Below are positions 23,037 through 33,817 of a stretch of DNA of 64,000 nt, in pieces. Within the stretch, counting starts at the first letter, position 1. Each line of letters starts with the position of its first letter. The notes beneath the pieces are model-generated. The model did no database searches, was not told the origin of the DNA, and saw nothing but the letters and a program-made list of their open reading frames with translations. The stretch comes from Aculops lycopersici (lineage: Eukaryota; Arthropoda; Arachnida; Trombidiformes; Eriophyidae). The translations under genes were made by a program, and so were the position numbers. The DNA is taken from the NCBI GenBank assembly GCA_015350385.1, contig WNKI01000002.1:6613500-6677499 (forward strand), given 5' to 3'.

Positions 23037-24000
23037 ACTTCGTATCAATGACAAGGGACTAACAGGAGCGATGACAACACGGCGACAATTGATTATGTCA
23101 CACGCAAGCTTTGTGCTCCCGCTGGATGAAGCGCCGCTGCAACGGCCACCACTTGTTGCCTGTTGCGTAATTACTATATTGTCGCTGCGACAACATAGTT
23201 ACAGAAGCAGCAATAATAACAACAACTACAACCACTCAATTGGGCCACCATTAAATCGGCGCAGACATCGAAGCTCCATGGCTTCAATGGCAACATGACA
23301 CACAACGCGATTGAAACACTGCGAATGTCGCTAAAAGTGCTACGAAAACCATCGAGGCGACGATCAATGGGAATCGGCGCCGCTTGTTAGCGCTGCCGAT
23401 TGATAATAATCATGTTGTATGTCTGTGTGTCTGTGTGTGTTCCTCCTTTCAGCGCTCAGGTAATGCGAGCAAGTTGTCGTTGCGCAACTATAACACTTGT
23501 TGCTCCCTCTCAGGGAACGAAGATTCCCGCTTCTTCGTAGCGCAAGCGATTCGAGGGCCGCAAAGCCTCCGTTGAGTTTGGGTCTGCGCGGCCACTTGTT
23601 GATCATCGAGCTTCGTCGCCACAAGTTCTCGGCATCCCAGCCGGCGATCTGTGCAAAAGAGGAGCACGTGTAGTAGTTGGAAACGATGTTGTCACCATAT
23701 CATTTTAGCGAACCATTCAAATGAGCAACAGCAATTTGCTTGTGCTTGAGTGAAAGAGAGCAACAGAGTGACAGTCGACACAATAGCCCATTGTATTTGG
23801 CGTTTTCATACCTTTTCATACATTAATTCAGTCAGTCTCAATTATTTATTGTTGTTGTTTCTGACTTTAGAAGAACCGCCAGACTCACAAGTCGCCGCCG
23901 CCGCCGCCGCCGATAGACTCGAGCGAGATGATTCGATTGAGATGTGAGCGCCAGTGTTCTTTGTCTCTAGTTTAGTTTAGTTTAGTTTACTTTTTTGCAG

Positions 24001-27000
24001 TGGCCGTCTGTCTAGTCGAGACCTGAGAGTCAACAGGTAAACAGATCAATACCAACATGGCGGCCGCTAATTTAGAGCAGTGCAGTCATTATCGTCACAA
24101 CCAAAACTTTGGCATCAACTACCAAGAGCACCACCAACACCAACAAAATCAACAGCAACACTTCTTCCATTACCAGCCACTTGGTGAAACGAGCGAGATG
24201 ATTGGCAATCAAAGAGTCGGTGTTGACTCGTTAGAGGTTAAGTCATTCAGTCAGGTGAGAATGAGAAGTGGCTCGAAAGATTTGGACCAATACCAACGTT
24301 ACCGCTTGGCCAACTGGCCACCAATTCATCTGGAGACCGCCAACCACCAGCCGCCAATTGGCGACTCGCCCTCGAAGCAATCCTCAAGCGAATCCTCGTC
24401 CTCGACAACCACAACATCGTTCAGCTTATCCTCGCCCTCGACTTCAATTAACTCCAGCTCAATTAGAGGCAGTTGCACTAATCAATTGATTGGCGGCAAT
24501 GCAAGCGTCGCGCAGCAACAACCTGGTGATGTGCCAAACCTCGAAGGTCCTCAGCAATTCTTTGGTACCTGTGGCAAATTGGAGCAACAGCAGCAGCAGC
24601 AGCAGCTCCAATTCATCAATTGCAATTTGAGTTCAGGTGTAAGTGCCTGTGAATCTTCTCCTTTGGTAATGATCTCCCTTTCCCTTTTCCTTTAAACAAG
24701 TTCCTTTAGTTGAGAGATATTTTGTTTCAGCCTTGTGGAAAATTTGAGCAGTAAAAGCTTTTCGAGATTGAGAATTGCTCGCAGATTTTATATTGATGCC
24801 AATTCAAGGTCACTAACTAAAGCTTAGACATGTGCACGCTTTTGTGACATTGAAAGCGCAGAGCGAGAATTAACATTAACGTCACGTTTTAGCAAGCGAT
24901 TGGCCCACAAAATTTAGCCAATTTCAGTCGGTTAGTTAGTTAGCTGGCGTAGTTAGCTTGCAAGACGAAAATGAATTTTGAAATCGGGATTGGCAAACAT
25001 CAAATTTACCATAGTAACTCGTTCGTTCGTTGAGTGGGTGAGTCTACAGGTACTTTGCGCGAGCGGCGCCTAGCGACTTTCAATTTGAGCGCGTGTGAGT
25101 GTGTCACTGTGTCACCTTCTGCATGCGAGCACCTAGCGACTCGGGAGTCTGTCCGACGCGTTGAGTGAGCGAGACTAACTAGATTGCCGACTTTTCTCAT
25201 GTATCTTAGGGTCTCCGATAGACAAGCGACTGGCTGAATTTACTGAGCATTTACTGAAAGCTTCAAATTAAAATTTGAACTTAAAATTACTAACTAAACC
25301 CCTCGTCTTCTCCCTCTATCCTCAAAAATAAACGCAAATTGCGCGCCAATCACTCACGCCCTTCAATCTCCTCAACTTCCATCACCACTACAACAACAAC
25401 AACAAAAAACTAAAAAATACCACTACACTCAAATAACCAACCAAACAGGACGACTTTCATCCCTTCATTGAGGCTCTGTTGCCTCACGTGAAGGCTTTCG
25501 CTTATAGTTGGTTCAATTTGCAGGCGGCAAAGAGGAAGTTTTTCAAGAAAAACGAGAAGCGAATGAGCATCGAGGAGGAGCGCAGGTGTAAGGAGGAGCT
25601 GCAATGCGAGGGCTTCGAGACCAAACAAAAGTGGGCCTCGCGATTGCTGGGCAAATTAAGGAAGGATATTAGTCAGGAGTTTAGGGAGGAGTTTGTGTTG
25701 GGAATGACGGGAAAGAAGCGCATCACTTGCATACTAAGCAATCCGGATCAAAAGGGTAAAATGCGAAGGATTGATTGTTTGCGTCAGGCGGACAAAGTGT
25801 GGCGCTTGGATTTGGTAATGGTGATTTTGTTCAAGGCAATTCCATTGGAGAGTACAGACGGCGAGCGACTTGAGAAGTCGCCCATTTGTTTGCATCCAAC
25901 TTTATGCGTGAATCCGCATCACATTAATGTCACCGTTCGTGAGCTTGACCTCTACTTGGCTAATCTAATTTTTTCCACTAAATCTCTGAGGGGTTACAAG
26001 TATAGCAATCATCAGCTCCACAACCAAGTGGGTGGCCACATGATTGGCAACAACAAGTTTTCCTACAACCAAGCGGCAATTGGGAGCTTTGAAAGTGGCG
26101 CCAGTCGAAACTTCGCAGACTCGTCGCAAAATTTAAATGGAAACCAAGCGTTGGAAGCCAATCAACTTGATAGGGATCTGATGAAAGAGAACGAGGATGA
26201 GGCGGACGACATTGAGGATTTGAGTGACGAGCACAACCATCACCACGAAATGATTGACAACTTGACTCACGGCGTCACAGGTAACCATCACCAGCAGCAT
26301 CAAATCAACCACAACCACCACCACCATAGCAATCAACACGACGACTTTTTGTCGCCTCTCAACAATCCGCCAACCATCTCTGCCAATTGCATCTTCACTT
26401 CCACTGAGCTGGAGCACCTTTCGCGGGCCTCCATCATGTCGCCACTTGTTGAGCATCCCAATCACCACTTGGTTAATCATCACCAAAGTCATCAGCACAA
26501 CGTCAACAACGCGAACAGCAACCATCACCTGTTGAACAACACAAGCAATATTGGCAATATTAACGGCCACATGCACCATCACCACCACCACAACAACAAC
26601 AACAACAATAACCACCACCACCACCATAATCACCAATCACAAAACAACCACACCAACAATAATCATTCTCATGATAGCAAGTCTAGTCCGCCGCTGACAT
26701 TGACGCTAACACTCGAGCCGATGGCGAGACAACGAGCACCCGTTGCCTCGGAAACGTCGGTGGCGGCATCAACGAGCTCCAGTGTGGCGTCAACAAGTAG
26801 CACCACTGTGGGCAGCAACCTGACTGGCACCTACAATTCGAACCAGAACCACCAGCATCCAGATCTAAATCCCTACATGGACCAACAGCACCAAATCCAA
26901 CAGCAATACTCAATGGAGATGCATCCTAGCAACCAACTGGTCAACCATACGGATCCCAACTTGCACCATCTACAACAACAGCATCTTCCCATTGGTTCAG

Positions 27001-28280
27001 TGCCACCGCTGGCCGTAACGCCGCATCACAATGACAACTTTGGCCACCTTTCAAGACTCCAACATCACCAAGACCACCTCCAACAGCAGCAGCAGCAGCA
27101 GCAGCAGCAAACTGACGACCACTTGTCGCAATCGATGCACCAGCAACACCTGTTGCACCATCATCAGCAGCAACTAGACGAAAGTGGCATGAACCACAAC
27201 CAGTATAGCAACAACAACAACAACAGCCACCACTCGCCAACAACCAACACCGACCAGCAGCACCACCACCACCATTTCATCTCGTCCACTAGCTCCAATG
27301 GCTACCATAGACACCACCAACAACAGCAACAGCAACAGAATTCCCGTCACCAAGACCACCAACAGCAACAACTGATTGAACAGCAGCAGCAACCACTAGC
27401 AGTTAGTCGAATGTCACCTGTCAGATTTAATAGCAAGTCCACTCCCTCTTCCGTTTCGTCGGTTAGCTCATCGTTGGCCTCGCCATTGGCTATGATTGAC
27501 ACCATCTCTCATCTGGGCGACGTTCATTTCCCCGACCATCTCAGCGGAAGTCGGGCGCCAGAGGCTAGCGGCTACCTGTTGCCCTCGAACCACCGAAACC
27601 AAAATCAGAACCAAAACACTATGAACTTCCCACTGTTAAACCAAACGTTTCTACAGACTGCCAATGGTGTTGGTGAAGGCGGCGACGACGGAGGCAGCAG
27701 CGGCCGGGTAGACAATGCCGTCGGCGTGACCATCGCCCATCATCACGTGCAAGCAACGAGTAACTTGAGCAATTCGATCAATGGAAACAAAGCAACGATT
27801 AACACAATACAAAGCAATGGCAATATGAGCAACCAAGCTAATCTAATTCGAAGATCGCCAATCAATGGTGCGAACAGTAACAATTGCAATACAAACGATA
27901 CCTCTACCACCATCACTACTACCACTACTACTAATAATAATAATGATTCCCTTAGCGGCGCAAGTGGAACTTCGCCGACAACTTCGAGAGGCAGCTTACA
28001 GATCACTAAGCGCGACCTCCAACAGGTTGCTTCAGTGCAACAACAGCAACAAGTCAAAAGACTAAGGCGCTCGGAGTCGATTGACGCCAACAACTCACTT
28101 GATTCGAATGAAAATCTCGACTCGAGTATCCAGGACAAACATATTAATAACTGTAGTAGTAGCAACAATAGTAGTTGCTCCAATAATAACAATAATATCA
28201 ATAGTAATAGTAATCTCAATAACAATAATAGTAATAACAGCAATGCTAAAACAAGTGCAACCGCAAATTACGAGCAATAG
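24001..28280 (+). CDS. NFI: Nuclear factor I transcription factor
   Basis: Coding is two exons: 24057-24638 and 25449-28280, with an 810-bp intron (GGT|GTAAGT ... AAACAG|GAC) in phase 0; 24001-24056 is candidate leader. The product is 1,137 residues. The second exon starts DDFHPFIEALLPHVKAFAY, exactly where vertebrate NFI exon 2 begins, so this intron sits at a conserved family position. The CTF/NFI DNA-binding domain covers about residues 195-365 and keeps the near-invariant blocks LSNPDQKGK, RRIDCLRQADKVWRLDLVM and IPLESTDGERL, with the four conserved cysteines (ITC, IDC, PIC, TLC). NFI binds the dimeric TTGGC(N5)GCCAA site as a dimer. Odd features are a 194-residue Q/S-rich N-terminal extension where other NFIs have a handful of residues, and a roughly 770-residue tail made largely of His, Gln and Asn runs. 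Confidence 0.93.
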
Positions 28281-29238
28281 ATGACACCAAGATATACAGT
28301 CTGTCCAAAATTAAACTAACTTGAATGTAGTGTATCGACGCGATTAAGCTATTTTTATGCCAGGGGAGGCAAGGGGATACTAAACTAGCCGGTTAGATTT
28401 TGGACTCACTGTATCGCAATGATTATCTTATCAATCCATGAGAAAACAATCATCATCATCATGTTAAACGATTAAACTAGAGCACCCAGGCGACACGTGA
28501 AGCGACCAGGCAACAATTGTGTCTTAGTTTCAATTATTCTTTTGTCAATTGGATCTAGCCATCGAGGGCAATAATTTGATCGAGGGAAGATAATTTTCTC
28601 TTAATACTGTTGTGATATTTAGTGCTTAGCTGTAGTTAGTCAGACATAATCATCATCGATAGAAAGTCACTCACTCTCAAATATAATCAAGGATTTTAAA
28701 ATTTGCCAACTCTAGAGTTGAACGGGTAGACAGATTTGTTTGGACAGGTGATTGTCTAAACCGGAGTTAGATAGCACGAATCGAGCAAACAAAGTCTACC
28801 GCCCATCACACCGAATCTTGTCATGAGAAGATCTGGCCACTACTTCATTAGACCTGCTCATAATGAAGTGGCATTAGCGCACTTGTTATCGAGTGTCAAT
28901 TGTCATGAGCTCATCCCATGTTTTTACGCAAACTGTGTGAAAACAAAAGGAGAATTTATAATCAGTTGGTATAATCAATCGCTTGAAGTGGAGTGGCAGT
29001 CACGATCGTGGCTTTCCCCTCTTCTCTAGATAGTTGAACTCGAACAGGTAACTCGGCGTTGGGCCTCGAGCTTCGTGTGAATCTTTAGCGATTATCTCTG
29101 GCTAGGATGGAGCTAAAAATGCAGTATTTAAAACGATAGTTGCAAGCAGCTCGAAACCTAACTGCAATTGAAACAGATTCCATAACATTCATTTAGATAC
29201 AAAAAATAGTCTCAGTTCAAGTCGAGTCGATAAAAAAG
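28281..29238. other. NFI 3' region and protease upstream region
   Basis: Holds the NFI 3' UTR with an inserted 115-bp MITE (listed separately) and then the upstream region of the protease gene. An ATG-initiated 68-codon frame at 28823-29029 has no recognisable motif and I do not call it. A TATA-like element (GTATTTAAAA, about 29122) lies 110 bp before the protease ATG. Confidence 0.5.
28297..28411. mobile_element. Tc1/mariner-type MITE, 115 bp
   Basis: Starts CAGTCTGTCCAAAATTAAAC and ends with GTTAGATTTTGGACTCACTG, which is its imperfect inverted complement (17 or so of 22 positions pair). Both ends are flanked by TA (28295-28296 and 28412-28413), the target duplication of the Tc1/mariner superfamily. 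There is no coding capacity. The first base lies 16 bp after the NFI stop, so it should be part of the NFI 3' UTR. The ends do not match those of the Tc1 element at 48.1 kb, so a different transposase must have moved it. Confidence 0.65.
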
Positions 29239-30582
29239 ATGCAAATCAGATTAGCGCCCAATTTGGCACTTGTCTTGTCGGTGGCTTGCGCATTGTTATG
29301 TACTGTATGTTGTCAGGCTAGCGTTCAAGATCAAGATGAACCTCAATCAAATGAAGTTTATCACTCAAGTCTCGATGGAGGATATCGCATTCCCTTGATC
29401 AAATTGGTAAACTCGTCGCCGGAAACCTTCTTGGGTAAATTGATGGATGTAAAGCAAAAGTTTTTGAATCAAGTCACACTGTACAAGCAATATGTTCAAT
29501 CACTCAACTCAATGAAAGCAACAGGTCAGAGTAAAGGTTTGGAAATACTTGAGAGTTCGGCGTTGCCATTAAGCTGCGACTTTGTCGGAGAAATTTCCCT
29601 CGGTTCACCGGAACAGAAGTTTCGCGTTGTCTTTGACACATATGGCTCAAATCTTTGGGTAACATCCAAGTCTTGTAAATCGATCTCATGTCTACCGCAC
29701 CACCGATACGACGGGTCCAAATCAAAAGATTACAAGAGAGATGGACGCCAAGTGGACGTTGTGACTCCTTATGGAACTGGCCATTTAGTTTTGTCTCAGG
29801 ATACAATGAGCTTAGGTGGACCACCACAACTCCAGGTGCATGGACAATCTTTCAGTGAGTTAACCAAACTCTCCGGCTCGCTTGCCTTCTCGTTGGCCCG
29901 ATTCGACGGAATGTTTGGTCTGGGTTTAAGCAATGGGGTTTTTAAAAATGTCAGCTCGCCAATCGACAATCTATTTAATCAGGAGCAAATCGATATGAAA
30001 ATCGTCGCCATGTACCTGAATCCCAGGCACAAGGCTTCGCCCGCGGGCGAGCTAACTATTGGTTTTGTGGACGAGAGGCGTTACGAGGGAGACTTGACCT
30101 ATGCTAAAATCATTGATCCCAACAGGTGGATGGTCAAATTTGATAGCATAAATCTAGAGGTACCAGAGGGGCGGCCTGAGAATGAGAATGTTTGCGATCC
30201 GCAAAAAGGATGTCGAGTTCATATATCAACCGCTTGTCCATTTATGGCTGGCCCATTGAACGATGTCATGGATTTGCACAAGCCAATAAAGGGAATCGTC
30301 AAGTTACCTGGAGGAATCTTTGCCCTACCCAAATGTGAAGATATCAACAAGTTGCCAGTGTTGCAACTAAAACTAGAAGGCAACGAGAAAACCTTTAAGC
30401 TCCATCCTCAGGATTATATGGTTCAACTAACAATTGGCCATCAGTCATTTTGTGTCTCGAAGATAATTGGAGCGGGTAAAGGCAGAGATTCAACTTGGAT
30501 GTTGGGCACAAGCTTCATTGCTCGCTACTACACGGTTTTCGACTACGAGAACAAGCAAATTGGCTTCGCTCAATCCAAGTGA
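29239..30582 (+). CDS. Inactive pepsin-like aspartic protease homologue
   Basis: Complete 447-residue single-exon ORF with a signal peptide (residues 1-25, hydrophobic to CCQA), an A1-type propeptide (YRIPLIKLVN near residue 49) and both lobes of a cathepsin D/pepsin fold. The flap keeps its Tyr (TPYGTG) and the SQDT, GMFGLG and GTSFIARYYTVFDYENKQIGFA blocks are recognisable. Both catalytic motifs are altered. The first reads D133-T-Y-G in place of DTG-S. The second has Ser330 where the catalytic Asp should be (STAC in place of DTGT). With the second aspartate gone it cannot act as a normal aspartic protease. The frame is otherwise intact, so it is more likely a conserved non-catalytic binding protein than a pseudogene; the arthropod allergen Bla g 2 is a known inactive relative. 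Confidence 0.9.
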   Translation: MQIRLAPNLALVLSVACALLCTVCCQASVQDQDEPQSNEVYHSSLDGGYRIPLIKLVNSSPETFLGKLMDVKQKFLNQVTLYKQYVQSLNSMKATGQSKGLEILESSALPLSCDFVGEISLGSPEQKFRVVFDTYGSNLWVTSKSCKSISCLPHHRYDGSKSKDYKRDGRQVDVVTPYGTGHLVLSQDTMSLGGPPQLQVHGQSFSELTKLSGSLAFSLARFDGMFGLGLSNGVFKNVSSPIDNLFNQEQIDMKIVAMYLNPRHKASPAGELTIGFVDERRYEGDLTYAKIIDPNRWMVKFDSINLEVPEGRPENENVCDPQKGCRVHISTACPFMAGPLNDVMDLHKPIKGIVKLPGGIFALPKCEDINKLPVLQLKLEGNEKTFKLHPQDYMVQLTIGHQSFCVSKIIGAGKGRDSTWMLGTSFIARYYTVFDYENKQIGFAQSK

Positions 30583-30825
30583 GAAAACAAAATGATATGA
30601 ATTATTTTATTAATATTGTGTTGATGATAAACACAAAATATCAGTAAAGGTCAGGAATTTTAGAGTCAAACTATTTGTTGTTTAATGATAACTTACTTTA
30701 AACATACACATTTAAGCTCACTCATAGGTTACAAAAAAATTTGTTTTGTTTTGTTTTGAATTTTGTCATCAATTTGGCATCTAGAATATAATCTACAGTC
30801 GTCTTAAATTGTAGTCGTGTCATTA

Positions 30826-33054
30826 TTACTGACGAAGAACTTCAAATTCCTTGGCCGCCTTTCGCTGAGTTAAATTATTAGCCTCTGATGGTATTATTTG
30901 TGGCTCAGGCGAATGCTCGATTCGTTCGCTGATCGTAATCGAGGTGACACTTGTGTCACTTCCGGTTCGTTTCGGTCCATTTGGGTAAACTTTTTCCTGC
31001 TTTTCACTTAATACACTCGACGACGTCGATGAGGATAGTGAGTATGGTAACGTTGGCGACGACGATGACGACAACGAAGACGTTGAGGATGGCGAGCGAC
31101 AGAAAGCGGAGGTTATCCAATTGTTCAACATGATTGAAACAACCACCAAACTAATAATTGTTGCACCGACAATACTCGTCCAATAGATTTCATCGTCTAG
31201 GAAGATGGAGCTCAATACGAAGCTCAAGGCGACATCTAAAGTTCTAACAACGGATAGAACACTTGCGTCCTCGTAGAAGAATGCCCATTGCAAGACGGAT
31301 TGGCCCAACCATGAGAATGAGCCGTTTCCAATCACGAGCACCCACTCCTCCCAAGTGTCTGGTATGTGCCCAAACCCAATGCCAAGCATGATAGCCAACG
31401 AGGCAAAGAAGGTGAAGGTGCCAAACCAAAATGTTGTCGTCTGAATGGGAGTAGATTTTCGAAATTTGAGTACAATATAAACAGCCGAAACAAGGAAACT
31501 TGCAGCCAGCGATATGGCGATACCTGGCCAACGTTGCTCGAAGTCAGAGACACTTGGTGTTGGTAGTGGAGTGTGTAGATGCAACAAGTGGTGGCCCTCC
31601 GTCGTTGCGTTCACTGGTGGCAGTGGGCCATTTGTGCTGCCGGGCATAAACTCGTCGGGTAATATTAGCGCCGGGTTTGCGATTAATATAATACCAACAA
31701 AACTTGCTGGCAAGGCCACGAGTTGAATCCATTGCAAAGGTTCCTTGAGGATAAAGTAACTCAATATGCTAGTCCAAACGGGCGACGAGAACACCAATGC
31801 TATGGAATCGCCCATTGAAATGTAGCTCAGGCCAAAGTAACTGAATAAAACGGCAAAGTATCCAAATACTGCACGCAATATATTAACCCAAACTTCGTCT
31901 CGTTTTACCGTTAAAGGGGTGCCTTGGAAGTATGCACAGAGTGAACAGACTATCATGAACCAGAGGCCACGAAAGCTGCAGGCCATTGTCTTCTCCTGGA
32001 TGGTGTTCGAGTTCGGCAATAACTTGATGCACAGGATGCTGAGGCTAAAGAAGAAGGAGGACAAAATACTGGCACAGATTCCGGCAAACATAAATGGCGG
32101 CTGATTTTGAGGTCTAGTCCTGTTGCCCTGATTAGCGCCACCTCCGCTCATAGAAGATTGTTGCTGCTCCTGCTCCATCTCTGTCGCCTGACCATCATTT
32201 CGATGATCAAAGTTGTCGAATCTCACCAACGAGTTTGAACTCTTCAACTGGCCCTTACCAGATGATTGGAGTTGAGCTGGTTGTGGTTGTTGGAGTGTTT
32301 GCTGTTGCGATTGCAATTGAATAATTGTGCCTTCGTCTGTCATTGTGTTTACATTAAACTTGTCTCCTTTCAATTGCCTCGCTTCATCTACACTCTCCTT
32401 CTCCTCCTCCGCCTCCGACACCTTGTCAGGCCTCAGCTTATCACTCATGACAACAAGGGGACTCTTCGTGTTGTTGATGTCGCAATTACTAGCAAGTGAC
32501 ACATCGCCGGCGGCGGTGTTGGTGTTGCTCGAGTGTTTGCTGTTGGTCGTTCCATCGTCGTTACTGGAATAGCTCGAGTCATCGATGGACTCGATGGAAT
32601 TTGCAGACTTAAAACACTGTTTCTGTTCTGATTCACTCTTATCCCCAATTACTATTGCCTTATTCTTGCTTTTTGCTCTTCTATTGCACTGGAACTTACT
32701 CTCACGGGCGTCAAAATTTGCACTGGAATCGCTCGTTTCTCCATCTGCATTTTCCTTGTCGTTTGTATTGTTGCTATCGTCATTCTCGTTTGCGTGCCGA
32801 CTTTTTAACTGCATTGCAATGCCCTTGAATGTGGCCAACTGTCTGGTGTTTCTGTCCGATCCACCCACCGCTCCGATCCCTTGCACCTGCTTCTCCATCT
32901 CGACAAACGCAACGTGATCCTCTATGACCGACTTGTAGTGTGGTGTCATTATCGTTGAGTTTTTAGTCTTGTTATTCTGATTGATTCCAATGAGATTTGT
33001 TGCCACGAGCTCTGGCTCGATTCTACCTGTATCTTTGCTCAACTCTTCCATCAT
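30826..33054 (-). CDS. SLC35G-like EamA transporter
   Basis: Complete 742-residue ORF. Residues 1 to about 320 are hydrophilic, Ser/Asn/Gln-rich and probably disordered. From PPFMFAGICASILSSFFF onward come about ten membrane segments forming two EamA (drug/metabolite transporter) repeats: SILCIKLLPNSN, ACSFRGLWFMIV, ILRAVFGYFAVLFSYFGLSYISMGDSIALVFSSPVWTSILS in the first and ISLAASFLVSAVYIVLKF, FWFGTFTFFASL, SFSWLGQSVLQWAFFYEDASV in the second. This order and these motifs match the SLC35G1 (TMEM20) group. The substrate is unknown. The C-terminal tail is Ser-rich. The long N-terminal extension is unusual, since relatives are near 360-400 residues. No intron within the frame. Confidence 0.85.
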   Translation of the reverse strand: MMEELSKDTGRIEPELVATNLIGINQNNKTKNSTIMTPHYKSVIEDHVAFVEMEKQVQGIGAVGGSDRNTRQLATFKGIAMQLKSRHANENDDSNNTNDKENADGETSDSSANFDARESKFQCNRRAKSKNKAIVIGDKSESEQKQCFKSANSIESIDDSSYSSNDDGTTNSKHSSNTNTAAGDVSLASNCDINNTKSPLVVMSDKLRPDKVSEAEEEKESVDEARQLKGDKFNVNTMTDEGTIIQLQSQQQTLQQPQPAQLQSSGKGQLKSSNSLVRFDNFDHRNDGQATEMEQEQQQSSMSGGGANQGNRTRPQNQPPFMFAGICASILSSFFFSLSILCIKLLPNSNTIQEKTMACSFRGLWFMIVCSLCAYFQGTPLTVKRDEVWVNILRAVFGYFAVLFSYFGLSYISMGDSIALVFSSPVWTSILSYFILKEPLQWIQLVALPASFVGIILIANPALILPDEFMPGSTNGPLPPVNATTEGHHLLHLHTPLPTPSVSDFEQRWPGIAISLAASFLVSAVYIVLKFRKSTPIQTTTFWFGTFTFFASLAIMLGIGFGHIPDTWEEWVLVIGNGSFSWLGQSVLQWAFFYEDASVLSVVRTLDVALSFVLSSIFLDDEIYWTSIVGATIISLVVVSIMLNNWITSAFCRSPSSTSSLSSSSSPTLPYSLSSSTSSSVLSEKQEKVYPNGPKRTGSDTSVTSITISERIEHSPEPQIIPSEANNLTQRKAAKEFEVLRQ

Positions 33055-33601
33055 CTTTCTTTCAGCACTTTTTTACTCTTGCTTGTCACCGCTCCTTCTC
33101 TGGCCTCTAAGATGCTGCTCCTGCTAATCTTGTTGCGCAAATTGACTTGCTTGAAATAGCATCCAGTCTTCCTGTCTTGTATTCTTTCCCCTAAGCTGCT
33201 TCAATTTTGAACTCCTAGATTGCTTTTTGCCAACAAGGATCACAGTACTTGTACTAGTGTCTCTTTATTATTGCTGCTGTAGCTCGTAGCTAATGGGTTT
33301 GCGCCTTAGTTCAGTTATTAGGTCAGATAGACAGATGGAACACATTTACTAACTGCGTGAGTCTCGCCGGTAGATTAATTAGAAAATGGATGTGCATCAG
33401 GATTTGCTCGCCAACAGCCTGTATCTGGATATGTGTCATATATCTCACCTGGCCAACCACTGGTCGATATGTCTCCCTGTCTCTTTTGTGGATTAACTCA
33501 AACAATCGAGTTTGTTGTTAGCTTAGCTGTATCCAACCTGGACCTGGAGTTTGCACATCGTTAAGCAATAAAACTTTTTCGGCCAACATGGTGGTGGAGA
33601 T

Positions 33602-33750
33602 AATCTCTCTCTCCCTCTCTCTCTCTCNCTCTCTCTCTNNNNNNNNNNNNNNNNNNNNACCGTACGTACGTACGTACGTACGTACGTACTACGTACGTAA
33701 CGTAACGTTAACGTTAACGTTACGTACGTACGTAGTAGTGTAGTAGTATA

Positions 33751-33814
<64 letters not shown>
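33602..33814. repeat. CT repeat with ACGT tract and assembly gap
   Basis: (CT)n, a single N at 33628, then 20 Ns (33639-33658), an irregular ACGT tract to about 33750, then (CT)n to 33814. This is the reverse-complement order of the block at 21.9-22.2 kb. Confidence 0.85.

Positions 33815-33817
<3 letters not shown>

Larger units (their letters stand above)
20350..24000 (+). other. Candidate first intron of NFI gene
   Basis: Bounded by a consensus donor (ATG|GTAAGT) at 20350 and by an acceptor with a pyrimidine tract (CTTTTTTGCAG) ending at 24000. It contains one assembly gap, a long GA repeat, a CATCG tandem and no convincing coding sequence. An open frame at 20490-20806 (DTQSRI..., ending RLSFAG) has no ATG start and is low-complexity. 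The splice pair is my inference; only transcript data could prove it. Confidence 0.3.

Noticed and set aside
26133..26636. Long minus-strand open frame rich in Val/Met opposite NFI
   Set aside because: It is the antisense of His/Asn codon runs (CAC/AAC repeats read as GTG/GTT).
28823..29029. ATG-initiated 68-codon frame upstream of the aspartic protease homologue
   Set aside because: No motif, signal peptide or homology I can name; length is compatible with chance.
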